The position numbers and the translations under genes were made by a program. Under the pieces are notes generated by a model that worked only from the letters and a program-made list of their open reading frames with translations, was not told where the DNA came from and made no database searches. A stretch of 64,000 nt of DNA from Verrucomicrobiaceae bacterium (GTDB lineage Bacteria > Verrucomicrobiota > Verrucomicrobiia > Verrucomicrobiales > Akkermansiaceae), in NCBI GenBank assembly GCA_027491155.1, contig JAIXWR010000009.1:124001-188000 (forward strand), in the 5' to 3' direction. Positions 34,355 to 44,239 of this stretch are shown here, in pieces (position 1 is the first letter of the stretch; every line of letters begins with the position of its first letter).

Positions 34355-37300
34355 ATGCTCCGCCTCCTCGCCGCACCTGCCCTCGTCCTGTCGCTTCCCG
34401 CGGCGGAGCTGCTGGTGAACGCGGACTTCGAAACCCCGCCCTTCCCCGCACCCTGGACGTCTTCCGGCGGCACGGTGCAAGTCGCCGGACTGAACGGCAC
34501 CGCCACCGCGGCTCGGCTGCCCTTCAACACCGCCGCCTCGCTTTCGCAGGTCACCGCCACCTCCGCCGCGGACTTCACCTTCGACGTCTGCTTCCAAGTC
34601 CCCGGCATCAACGAGGCCCAGTCGTTCCGCATGACCCTGCTCGCCGGGTCGGCCGATGCCATCGACCTGCGGCTCGCCACCAGCGGCGCGCTGGAACTTG
34701 CCACCGCTCCCTCGATCTATCTGCCGCTCACCGCCATCGCGGACGGCAGCACCACCGCGATCCCGATCAACCAGAGCGTCAAGGTCCGCATCATCGGCCG
34801 CGGCTTCGGCACGCCCGCCGCCCGCTACGACCTGCTGTGGACCGCTCCTTACACCGGCGCCGCCGTGCCGCCGTTCACCCGTGCGGCGAACCATCTGACC
34901 GCATTCACCGGCGACGCCGCGAAAGCCGCCGCGCTCAACGGGGTCCGCTTCCAGCGCAACATCACCGCCGCGAACTCGTTCCTTGTCGACCAACTCTCGC
35001 TGCAGGACAGCGCCGCCGCGGGCATCGCCGCCACCCACCGGATCGTCCTCCCGCCGCCCGACAAGGTGGTCAACATCTCCGGGGTCTATCCGCACCTCGC
35101 GATGACCAACAGCCACCTCGAATGCGGCGTCGGCGCGGTGGTCCCCTGGGCCGGCAGGCTGTGGACCATGACCTACGGCCCCCACCTGCCGAACGGGTCC
35201 ACCGACAAGCTCTACGAGATCGCCCCCGACCTCTCGCGCGTCATCCGCCCGGAATCCGTCGGCGGCACGCCCGCCAACCGCTTCATCCACGCCGCGTCGA
35301 ACCAGCTCAACATCGGTCCGTATTTCATCGACGCCTCCCGCAACGTCCGCGTCCTCCGCCCGGCCGGCGCCACCACCGGCGTGATCCCCGGGCGCCTGAC
35401 CGCCAGCGCCGCGCACCTCGGACCGCTGCCCGCCACCGATCCCGCCTCCACGGTCATCGGCAGCGACCCGGCCCGCATGCTGATCTTCACCATGGAAGAC
35501 GGCGTCTACGACGTGAATCCGGCCGACCTCACCTACATCACCCGCTATCCCGACGTCCAGGGCACCGGCGACCGCTTCCTCTTCGGCTACCACGGCAAGG
35601 GCGCCTACACCGGCCAGGGCCGCTTCGTCGTCGCCAACAACGGCCGCCCGAACAACCAGGGCGTCCCGACCGGCGAGTCCGGCGTGCTCGCCACCTGGGA
35701 CGGCACCACCGTGCAAAGGAACGGCGGCGGCTACCTCGAAACCGGCGGAATCCCCTTCCACCAGTCCAACCCGGCGGCCGACGGCGCCGCACCCGCCGCG
35801 GCCCAGCCCCAGTTCCTCCACGGCTGGGAGCAGGTGAGCAAGACCCAGCACTGCGAGGTCACCGGACCAGGCGGCATCTACGGGAACTCCAGTAACAACG
35901 ACGCCGTCTGGTCCACCGGCTTCGACGCGAAGTCGGTCCTGCTCCACGTGATGGAGAACCGGCAGTGGAACCTCTGGCGGCTGCCGAAGGGCTCCTATTC
36001 CCACGACGGCTCGCACGGCTGGCACACCGAGTGGCCGCGCATCCGCCAGCTCGATCCCGCCGATCCGCAAAGCCCATTCCTGATGCACATGCACGGGCTG
36101 TTCTTCGATTTCCCGAAGACCTTCTCCGCCGCCAATTTCGCCGGACTCCAGCCGGTCTCGAGCTACTACAAGATGCCCACCGACTACTGCACCTTCGAAG
36201 GCCGCATCGTCATGGGCAAGAACGACGCCTCGCAGTTCAGCAACGCCTTCGCCCTGAAGAACCAGTCGAACCTCTGGTTCGGCACGATGGAAGACATCGC
36301 GGACTGGGGCCCGCCGTCCGGCCATGGAGCGGTCTGGATGAACGAAGCCGTCGCCGCGGACCAGGTCTCCGATCCTTTCCTCATCGGCGGCTTCCCGCAG
36401 CGCACGCTCCACCTCCGGAATCCCGGCGTCACCCCCGTTTCGATCGAAGTCCAGGTTTCCCAAGGCACCCACGCGTGGACCGCGGTCCGCAGCGTGGAAG
36501 TGCCGGCCGGCGGCTACGTCGCCGAGATCCTCAACGACCTCGCCGCGCCCTGGGTTCGGCTGAAAGCCGCCGCCGCCGGCAGCGACCTCACCGCCTTCTT
36601 CCACCTGGCCTCTCCCTACCCGCACGGCACCCCGGCCTCGGCGCACACCGCGGAGTTCGCCGCCCTCGCGGACATCCGCGACACCCGGTCGATGTCCGAC
36701 GGCATCATCCGCGTGATGAACGACGCCAGCCTGCCGCTCGAGTTCGCCTCCAGCCGCACCGCGGCCGACGGCTCCGCCGCGCTCCACCGCTACCACCGGA
36801 TCGGCGGCCCGATGGAACTCGCCGACACGGCCAATCCCGCCGCGGAAAGCGCGCTGCGGACCTCCGCCGCGTTGGTCAAGGAGTTCGGCTCCGACGCCGC
36901 CTCCGCCTGGCTCGAGGAAAGCGGCACGCGCTTCCGCCTGCCGAAGCTCGACCCTCTCTACGACGCTCCTTTCGCCGCCGGTTGGGCGCGCGGCATCCGC
37001 GAAACCGTGACCGAACGCCAGATGCTCAATTGCCACGGCACCTTCTACGAGGTTCCTCGTAGCAACTCCGGCGGCGCCCGCAAGATGCGCGCCCTGGCCA
37101 CCCACGGCAAACGCATCACCGACTTCGCCTCCTGGCGCGGCCTGCTGGTGCTCACCGGCGTGCTCGACGACGCGCCCGCCTCCGACAAGCTCGTCCGCAA
37201 TGCCGATGGAAGCGCCGCCCTCTGGCTCGGCGAGATCGACGACCTCTGGCGCATGGGCGAACCCCGCGGCAAAGGCGGCCCCTGGCTGGACACCGGGATC

Positions 37301-37960
37301 ACCGCCGGCACGCTTTCGGACCCCTACCTGATGTACGGCTACGATCGCAAGGAGCTCCGCCTGTCCTCGACCGCCGCCGCCACCCTCACCGTCGAAGTCG
37401 ACTTCCTCGGCGACAACACGTGGTCGGTTTACCGCGACTTCCCGCTGGCCGCCGGGGAAAGCCTCACCCACCTGTTCCCGGCCGGTTTCCACGCCCACTG
37501 GGTCCGGCTGAAATCGAGCGCCGCCACCACCGCCACCGCGCAGTTCACCTACGGCCCGGCCGATGCCCGCGACGCGTTCCTCGACTGGGCTCGCGACCGG
37601 GGGCTGCCCACCGCTTCAGGCCGCGCCGCCTTGACCGCGGCCGACTCCGATGGCGACGGGCTGGACGAGCTCGGCGAGTTCGTCTTCGGCACCGATCCCC
37701 GTGCCGCGGATGCCAATCCCCTCCGCGTTGCCGACGGCGAAGCCGGGATCGTCGTCCGCGACCTGCAGCCCGCCGACCGGATCACCTGCGTCTTCGAATC
37801 GTCCGAAACGCTCGCCGGCACCTGGACGCCGCGGCCGGACCTCGAATCGGAAGCCGTGGATCAAAGCGGCGTGCCCGCGGGCTTCCGCCGGGTCCGTTAC
37901 GCGCTCGAACCCGGCCACCCGCGCTTCTTCATCCGAGCCCGCGCCATTCTTTCTCCCTGA
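34355..37960 (+). CDS. Large secreted protein, duplicated-module family, with CBM-like and TSP3-like ends
   Basis: The ATG at 34355 gives 1201 aa with a short signal peptide (LLAAPALVLSLPAAE). Residues of about 20-230 form a beta-rich N-terminal domain starting ELLVNADFETPPFPAPW, like carbohydrate-binding modules. The core (about 240-1085) is shared with the next gene: ISGVYPHLAM, ECGVGAVVPWAGRLWTMTYG, IRPESVGGTPANRF and EVTGPGGIYG. It contains two similar half-modules, each with SDPF/YL...G...LHL/RLS. The C-terminus has a calcium-type repeat (DSDGDGLDELGEFVFGTDP) and ends RFFIRARAILSP. I do not recognise the core family; it may be a beta-propeller that binds or processes glycans. It diverges from the ECF sigma factor. 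Confidence 0.85.
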   Translation: MLRLLAAPALVLSLPAAELLVNADFETPPFPAPWTSSGGTVQVAGLNGTATAARLPFNTAASLSQVTATSAADFTFDVCFQVPGINEAQSFRMTLLAGSADAIDLRLATSGALELATAPSIYLPLTAIADGSTTAIPINQSVKVRIIGRGFGTPAARYDLLWTAPYTGAAVPPFTRAANHLTAFTGDAAKAAALNGVRFQRNITAANSFLVDQLSLQDSAAAGIAATHRIVLPPPDKVVNISGVYPHLAMTNSHLECGVGAVVPWAGRLWTMTYGPHLPNGSTDKLYEIAPDLSRVIRPESVGGTPANRFIHAASNQLNIGPYFIDASRNVRVLRPAGATTGVIPGRLTASAAHLGPLPATDPASTVIGSDPARMLIFTMEDGVYDVNPADLTYITRYPDVQGTGDRFLFGYHGKGAYTGQGRFVVANNGRPNNQGVPTGESGVLATWDGTTVQRNGGGYLETGGIPFHQSNPAADGAAPAAAQPQFLHGWEQVSKTQHCEVTGPGGIYGNSSNNDAVWSTGFDAKSVLLHVMENRQWNLWRLPKGSYSHDGSHGWHTEWPRIRQLDPADPQSPFLMHMHGLFFDFPKTFSAANFAGLQPVSSYYKMPTDYCTFEGRIVMGKNDASQFSNAFALKNQSNLWFGTMEDIADWGPPSGHGAVWMNEAVAADQVSDPFLIGGFPQRTLHLRNPGVTPVSIEVQVSQGTHAWTAVRSVEVPAGGYVAEILNDLAAPWVRLKAAAAGSDLTAFFHLASPYPHGTPASAHTAEFAALADIRDTRSMSDGIIRVMNDASLPLEFASSRTAADGSAALHRYHRIGGPMELADTANPAAESALRTSAALVKEFGSDAASAWLEESGTRFRLPKLDPLYDAPFAAGWARGIRETVTERQMLNCHGTFYEVPRSNSGGARKMRALATHGKRITDFASWRGLLVLTGVLDDAPASDKLVRNADGSAALWLGEIDDLWRMGEPRGKGGPWLDTGITAGTLSDPYLMYGYDRKELRLSSTAAATLTVEVDFLGDNTWSVYRDFPLAAGESLTHLFPAGFHAHWVRLKSSAATTATAQFTYGPADARDAFLDWARDRGLPTASGRAALTAADSDGDGLDELGEFVFGTDPRAADANPLRVADGEAGIVVRDLQPADRITCVFESSETLAGTWTPRPDLESEAVDQSGVPAGFRRVRYALEPGHPRFFIRARAILSP

Positions 37961-37992
37961 CCCGACAACTCCCGCCAACCGAACACCGCACC

Positions 37993-40428
37993 ATGAACCC
38001 GCGCCTCTTCGCCGCCCTGCTTCTCACCAGCCCGCTTTCCGCCGAGCCCCGCCAGATCTCCGGCATCTATCCGCACCTCGCGATGTTCAATGACGAGGGC
38101 GAATGCGGCACCGGTGCCGTGGTCCCCTGGGCCGACCGCCTGTGGATCGTCACCTACGCACCCCACCAGCCGAAGGGCTCCTCCGACAAGCTCTACGAAA
38201 TCACCCCGGACCTCCGGCAGATCATCCGCCCGGAATCCATCGGCGGCACCCCGGCCAACCGGTTGATCCACGACGAATCGCAGCAGCTCTTCATCGGACC
38301 TCACGCCATCGCCGCAGACGGCACCGTCCGCACCATCCCCTACGCCAGCATGCCCGGCCGCCCGACCGGCAATGCGCGCCACCTTTCCGACCCCGCCGGA
38401 AAGATCTACTACGCCACGATGGAGGAAGGCGTCTACGAGGTCGACGTCAAGACGCTGCAGGTGACCGAACTCTTCGCCGACAACCAGGGACAGATCGGCC
38501 ACTACGAGGACAACGCCAAGGGCCGCCGCCTCGCCGGACTTCCCGGCTACCACGGCAAGGGCCTCTACTCCGGCCAGGGCCGCCTGATCTATGCCAACAA
38601 CGGCGAAGCCGGCGGCGCCGCGAAAACCAACCCCGCCACGCCTTCGGGCGTCCTCGGTTCGTGGGATGGAAAATCGGACAAGTTCGAGGTGGTCCGCCGC
38701 AACCAGTTCACCGAAGTCACCGGACCCGGCGGCATCCACGGCAGCAAGAACCCGGCCACCGACCCCGTCTGGTCGATGGGCTGGGACCACCGTTCCCTCA
38801 TCCTGATGCTGCTCGACGGCGGCAAGTGGCACGCCTACCGCCTGCCGAAGGGCTCCCACTCCTACGACGGCGCCCACGGCTGGAACACCGAGTGGCCGCG
38901 CATCCGCGAGATCGGCGAGGGCGACACGCTGCTCGCCACCATGCACGGCACTTTCTGGAAATTTCCGAAGACCTTCTCCGCGAAGAACAGCGCCGGCATC
39001 GCCCCGCGCTCGAATTACCTCAAGGTCATCGGCGACTTCGCCCGCTGGAACGACCGTGTGGTCTTCGGCTGCGACGACACCGCCAAGTCCGAGTTCCTCA
39101 ACAAGCGCAAGGCCAAGGGCGAGATCGCCGCGCCCCGCTCGCAGTCGAACCTCTGGTTCGTCGAGCCCGCGACCATCGACAAGCTCGGCCCGGCCATCGG
39201 CCGCGGCGCGGTCTGGCTCGGCGATGCCGTGAAAGCCGGCGCCCCCTCCGACCCCTTCCTCTTCTCCGGCTACACCCGCCGCGGCGTCCACCTCCACCAT
39301 GAGGGTTCCGCCCCGCTGACCTTCTCCTTCGAGATCGACCGCGAAGGAAACGGCACCTGGACCCCGCTCGCCAAGACCACCGTGCCCGCCGGCGAGCACC
39401 GCTGGTTCGCCTTCACCCCGGATCAGGCCGGTGCCTGGATCCGCATCACCCCGGACGCGGATGCCGCCAAGGTCACCGCGTTCTTCCAGTGCTCGAACTC
39501 CGACGAACGCAGTACTTCCCCCGCGGGAATCTTCAACGGCCTCGCCAAGGCAGGCGACACCCGGGTCAGCGGCGGGCTCATCCGCGCCCGCGACGGCAAG
39601 AGCGGCAATCTCGCCTTCGCCGCCATCGATGCCGACGGCAAGGACACCGGCTGCTACGAACTCGACGGCGATCTTAACCTCAAGCCGACCGCCGAAAGCG
39701 CGCTTCACCAGCACACGCTCCAGAACACGAAGATCCCGGTCGGCATCATCCAAACCGACGCCGCTTCGGTGCTCTTCATCGACGACGACGGCAAGCGCTG
39801 GCGTCTGCCGAAGGGCGACCCCGCCCTCGACAAGACCGGGGCCCTCGGCGAAAGCCGCGCCGCCCGCGAAGTCGCCACCGAGCGCGACCTCTTCCACGCC
39901 CACGGCACCTTCTACGAACTTCCCGCGAACAACGCCGGCGGCTTCGCCAAGGTCCGCCCCGTCACCACCCACAACTTCCGCATCCACGACTACTGCTCCT
40001 TCCGCGGCCTCTTCCTGATGACCGGCATCTCCGCCGACGCCCCGGCGGACAATCCCCACCTGATCCGCTCTTCCGACGGCAAGGCCGTACTCTGGGCCGG
40101 CGCTATCGACGACATCTGGTCCATGGGCAAGCCCCGCGGCCAGGGCGGCCCGTGGAAGGACAGCGCGGTGAAGGCCGGCGAGGTCTCCGATCCCTACCTG
40201 ATGACTGCCTACGACAAGAAGTCGCTCGTCCTCACCGCCGACAAGGACGCGACCCTCACCGCGGAGATCGACCTCACCGGCGACGGCGATTGGGTCACCT
40301 ACCGGAGCTTCCCCGTCAAAGCCGGCACGCCGGTGAACCACGATTTCCCCGACGGCTTCTCCGCCTACTGGATCCGCTTCAAGTCCGGCCACGACGCCAC
40401 GGTCAGCGCCCAGCTCGACTACCGCTGA
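37993..40428 (+). CDS. Large secreted protein, paralogue of the preceding gene
   Basis: This 811-residue protein starts with a signal peptide (LFAALLLTSPLSAEP) 32 bp after the previous stop, so the two form a transcription unit. It covers only the shared core: ISGIYPHLAMFN, ECGTGAVVPWADRLWIVTYAPH, YEITPDLRQIIRPESIGGTPANRL, ATMEEGVYEVD, GYHGKGLYSGQGR, EVTGPGGIHGSKN, LPKGSHSYDGAHGW. It lacks the N-terminal CBM-like and C-terminal TSP3-like parts of its neighbour. The second half repeats the module (FYELPANNAGG, GAIDDIWSMGKPRGQGGPW, SDPYLMTAYDKK). No catalytic signature is recognised; periplasmic or extracellular location is likely. Confidence 0.85.
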   Translation: MNPRLFAALLLTSPLSAEPRQISGIYPHLAMFNDEGECGTGAVVPWADRLWIVTYAPHQPKGSSDKLYEITPDLRQIIRPESIGGTPANRLIHDESQQLFIGPHAIAADGTVRTIPYASMPGRPTGNARHLSDPAGKIYYATMEEGVYEVDVKTLQVTELFADNQGQIGHYEDNAKGRRLAGLPGYHGKGLYSGQGRLIYANNGEAGGAAKTNPATPSGVLGSWDGKSDKFEVVRRNQFTEVTGPGGIHGSKNPATDPVWSMGWDHRSLILMLLDGGKWHAYRLPKGSHSYDGAHGWNTEWPRIREIGEGDTLLATMHGTFWKFPKTFSAKNSAGIAPRSNYLKVIGDFARWNDRVVFGCDDTAKSEFLNKRKAKGEIAAPRSQSNLWFVEPATIDKLGPAIGRGAVWLGDAVKAGAPSDPFLFSGYTRRGVHLHHEGSAPLTFSFEIDREGNGTWTPLAKTTVPAGEHRWFAFTPDQAGAWIRITPDADAAKVTAFFQCSNSDERSTSPAGIFNGLAKAGDTRVSGGLIRARDGKSGNLAFAAIDADGKDTGCYELDGDLNLKPTAESALHQHTLQNTKIPVGIIQTDAASVLFIDDDGKRWRLPKGDPALDKTGALGESRAAREVATERDLFHAHGTFYELPANNAGGFAKVRPVTTHNFRIHDYCSFRGLFLMTGISADAPADNPHLIRSSDGKAVLWAGAIDDIWSMGKPRGQGGPWKDSAVKAGEVSDPYLMTAYDKKSLVLTADKDATLTAEIDLTGDGDWVTYRSFPVKAGTPVNHDFPDGFSAYWIRFKSGHDATVSAQLDYR

Positions 40429-40564
40429 GGAAAGGCCACGCCGCCTGCCGTCACGACGAAGGTCTCACCACGCGGATCAGCCGCCGGTCCGCTTGAGGAA
40501 CTTCTCATTCGAGTAGATGCGCGCCATCAGGATTCTACCCGTTACCCACAGCTTCCGAGAGATC

Positions 40565-40797
40565 GATGTCCCAACGGGACTCCAATCACGAAGCCCGGGG
40601 TTGCGAGGGACGAGCTACCCCGGGTCATTTAGGCAGAGCAAATCCTACCTCGAAGAGGTTGTGGACGATGGGGGCCCGCAACTCCCGGAGAACCGCTCTT
40701 GCTCAACACCTTCGGCGTAGGAACACCGACTGCGGCTACCTGGGGTAGCTCGTTCCTCGCAACCCCGGGCTTTGAAACGCAGTCCCCTTGGGACAAC
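40565..40797. repeat. Large inverted-repeat element (MITE/REPIN-like)
   Basis: Arms 40565-40624 and 40738-40797 are near-complementary over about 58 bp, sharing the core GCCCGGGGTTGCGAGG and GAGCTACCCC. Inner segments also pair (TCCTACCTCGAAGAGGTTG near 40643 with CAACACCTTCGGCGTAGGA near 40703). Almost the whole 230 bp could therefore fold as one long hairpin. It fills the gap between two convergent genes, and no gene is seen in it. Confidence 0.85.
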
Positions 40798-40811
40798 CTA
40801 AACCGCCCCGC

Positions 40812-42116
40812 CTACAACCGCCCCGCCGCCTTGATGTCGAGGTAGCGGTTCGCCAGGGCCACCGGGAACTGCTGCGCCGGCACGTCCAGCGTCAGGATCC
40901 CGAAGCCTTGCAAGGTGGCCAGCACCTCGGAGCGCTCCGCATCGTAACGCTCCGCCGCGGCGAAGCGCAGCGCACCGCCGAAGTCCTCGATCGGCCGCGT
41001 CCTCGAATCCTCGACCGATCGCTCGCGCAGGCTGGCCAGCATCACGAGGTGCCGCGAACGCAGCAGGCGCATCGCCGGCACCAGCTCCGAAGCGTCCTCG
41101 CCGCGCAGGTTCGTCATCACCACCACCAGCGCCCGCCGCTTCTGGCGGGCCAGCAGCAGCTCCGCGGCTTCCGAGAAATCACTCGGCTCCGGCGTGGTCC
41201 GGTAGTCGAAGAGATGGTTCAGCAGCACCGACATCGAGTGCGATCCCTTCACCGGCGGCAGCCAGCGCCGCGTCCCGCCGAATGCCTGCACCCCGACCTG
41301 GTCGCCCTGCCGCAGCGCGACATACGAAAGCAGCAGCATCGCGTTCAGGCAGTGGTCGAACTGCGGCAGCTCGCCGTCCATCGCCCGCATCCGGCGACCG
41401 GTATCGGTTAGAAACACCACCGTCTGGTTCCGCTGCTCCTGGAACTCGCGGCTGATCAGCATCGCCCGCCGCGAGGTCGCCTTCCAGTCGATCTGCGAAA
41501 AGGGATCGCCCTCGCGATACTCGCGCAACTGGTGGAAGTCCCGGCTGCTCCCGGCGAAGGATTTCCGCACGATCCCCATCTGGTCCTGCCGCGCTTGCAT
41601 CGCCAGCAGCGCGAAACGCAGCACCGGCTCGTAGTCCGGATACACCTTCGCCTCCTCGGCCACCCCGGCCCGGTCCTTCTTGCGCCAGAGTCCCATCGGC
41701 GAATCACGCCGCAGGTGGATCCGGTCGAACCCCGCCATCCCCCGCTCCAGGATCCGCACCGCATGGGTCACCCGCGCCTTGCCACCCGGCGGAATGTTTC
41801 CCGTCCACGGCATCTGCTCCGCCTCGGCGCCCGCAGGAATGCCGTCGAACACCTCCACCTTCGCCGGCAGACGACCCGGATTCACGATCTCCAGCCGCAC
41901 CTCGCCCGCCTCCCCCACCGCGAAGCGCCCCGGCAAGCGCCGCGTCACCTCCACCTTCTTCAATTTCGCCAGCGTCACCGCATCGAACAACGCCACCACC
42001 GCAAAGCCCGCACCGCTCATCCACCAAGCCGGCACCAGATCGCGCCACACCGAGGCCGCGAGCCCGAACAAGGCCCACCCCACCACGATCCCCAGCGCTC
42101 TCCCGGTCGGACTCAT
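40812..42116 (-). CDS. DUF58-domain protein (last gene of MoxR operon)
   Basis: This protein has 434 residues from the ATG at 42116 (MSPTGRALGIVVGW). Two N-terminal membrane helices precede a beta-rich region and the DUF58 core, marked by REYREGDPFSQIDWKATSRR followed by a von Willebrand-like fold (TVVFLTDTGRRM). DUF58 proteins accompany MoxR AAA+ ATPases and are thought to help maturation or assembly of protein complexes at the envelope. An alternative ATG at 42128 arises from a heptad repeat and adds four residues (MDEG). It is the sixth and last gene in the operon that starts at 47364. Confidence 0.92.
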   Translation of the reverse strand: MSPTGRALGIVVGWALFGLAASVWRDLVPAWWMSGAGFAVVALFDAVTLAKLKKVEVTRRLPGRFAVGEAGEVRLEIVNPGRLPAKVEVFDGIPAGAEAEQMPWTGNIPPGGKARVTHAVRILERGMAGFDRIHLRRDSPMGLWRKKDRAGVAEEAKVYPDYEPVLRFALLAMQARQDQMGIVRKSFAGSSRDFHQLREYREGDPFSQIDWKATSRRAMLISREFQEQRNQTVVFLTDTGRRMRAMDGELPQFDHCLNAMLLLSYVALRQGDQVGVQAFGGTRRWLPPVKGSHSMSVLLNHLFDYRTTPEPSDFSEAAELLLARQKRRALVVVMTNLRGEDASELVPAMRLLRSRHLVMLASLRERSVEDSRTRPIEDFGGALRFAAAERYDAERSEVLATLQGFGILTLDVPAQQFPVALANRYLDIKAAGRL

Positions 42117-42125
42117 CCCTTCATC

Positions 42126-42153
42126 CATCTACCATCCACCATCTAACATCTCT
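42126..42153. repeat. Heptad repeat between moxR-like and DUF58 genes
   Basis: CAT recurs every 7 bp at 42126, 42133, 42140 and 42147 (units CATCTAC, CATCCAC, CATCTAA, CATCTCT). It lies in the 39-bp gap between two operon genes and creates an extra in-frame ATG for DUF58. Confidence 0.85.
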
Positions 42154-42155
42154 TT

Positions 42156-43141
<986 letters not shown>

Positions 43142-43145
<4 letters not shown>

Positions 43146-44239
43146 GAGAGAGATAAGTGAATTTTCTGCAAGTCGGCCAGCACCCGGGTGAACGACGCCG
43201 CGTCGCCGGGATGCTCGTGGGTCATTGCCCGCTGCGCGCGTTCCCGGGTGACCCCGGCGCGCTGGGCGATCCATTCGAAAAGGTCGCCATCCCGGTGGCC
43301 CACCGCCGCCAGCCGCTGGGCGCGATCCAGCACCGAGTCGCGCAGCGGCCGCAGCAGCGCCGCGCCCTTGTCGAGCCGCCATTGGAAGTCGCCGAGCGCC
43401 TCGAGGTGATGGTCGTAGTCGCGCAGCGACGAGGGGGCCTCCGCCCGCCGCAGCGGACCGAAGCGCGGCATGTTCTTCCACAGCCAGAACACCGTCACCG
43501 CCAGCAATCCCGCCAGCGCCGGCCAGCCGTGCCGCCACAGGAGCGTCCACAGCGAAAGCGCGGCGTCGCGCACGATCACCACGCCGCCCTCGTAGGGCGA
43601 GGCCTCCACCAGCGCCAGCAGCAGCGCGGCATGGTCGTGATCGGCGATGTAGCGGTTGCGGAAAGGCCGCGCGTCGGCCATCACCGTCAGCAAGCCTTCC
43701 CCGTATTCGACCTGCCCCATCAGCCGCCGCTTTCCGCCGGAGTCCGTCACGCCGATGCCCGACTCCGCGAACACCTCGTAGCGCTCGCCCGCGGCACGCA
43801 AGGCCTTCGCCTCGATCTTCTCGCCGCGCTCGACCGTTAGACCGGTCTCGCCGAACCAATCGCCCAGCGCCTCCGGCACCGGCTCTTCATCGCCGTCGAA
43901 GCGCATCCGGAAGGTCGACCAGTCGTCGTGATAGGACTCCGCATGCTCCACCAGGCAGATCAGGTGCCCGCCATCCGCCACCCACTCCCCCAGCTCGCGG
44001 ACGTAGGCTTTCGTGGAAATCACCGACGCAGGGACGATCGCCACCGCCAGGTCGTGATCGAGCCCCGGCCACCCCGGCTTGCTCACCACCGTGTAGCCGT
44101 TCTTCTCGAGAAAGCGGCCCGCCGCCAGATACGCGTCGAGCCGCGCCTTCCCCTTGTAGCCGATCTCGCGCTTGCGGGTGGTGTAGCCGCCGCAGCCGGC
44201 GAGCAGGGCGCAGAGCAGCATCACGACCAGCGCCCTCAC
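43142..44239 (-). CDS. DUF4350-domain lipoprotein
   Basis: The GTG at 44239 overlaps the upstream stop (GTGA) and gives 365 aa: MRALVVMLLCALLAGC, a lipoprotein signal. The N-terminal half is a GATase1-like DUF4350 fold (RFLEKNGYTVVSK, LAVAIVPASVISTKAYVRELGEWVADGGHLICLVEH). A transmembrane helix follows (HGWPALAGLLAVTVFWLWK), then a helical cytoplasmic tail (LEALGDFQWRLDKGAALLRPLRDSVLDRAQRL). The family is a standard member of RDD/SpoIIM/DUF4129/MoxR/DUF58 operons and has no proven activity. If the lipobox is used, the topology with one later helix is unusual. Confidence 0.88.

Noticed and set aside
34310-37498. Minus-strand open frame of over 1000 codons opposite the large secreted protein
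   Set aside because: Composition is Gly/Arg/Val-rich without motifs; the opposite strand has a signal peptide and a paralogue next door.
37897-40392. Minus-strand open frame of 831 codons opposite the second secreted protein
   Set aside because: Same reasoning: a high-GC shadow with no recognisable domain.
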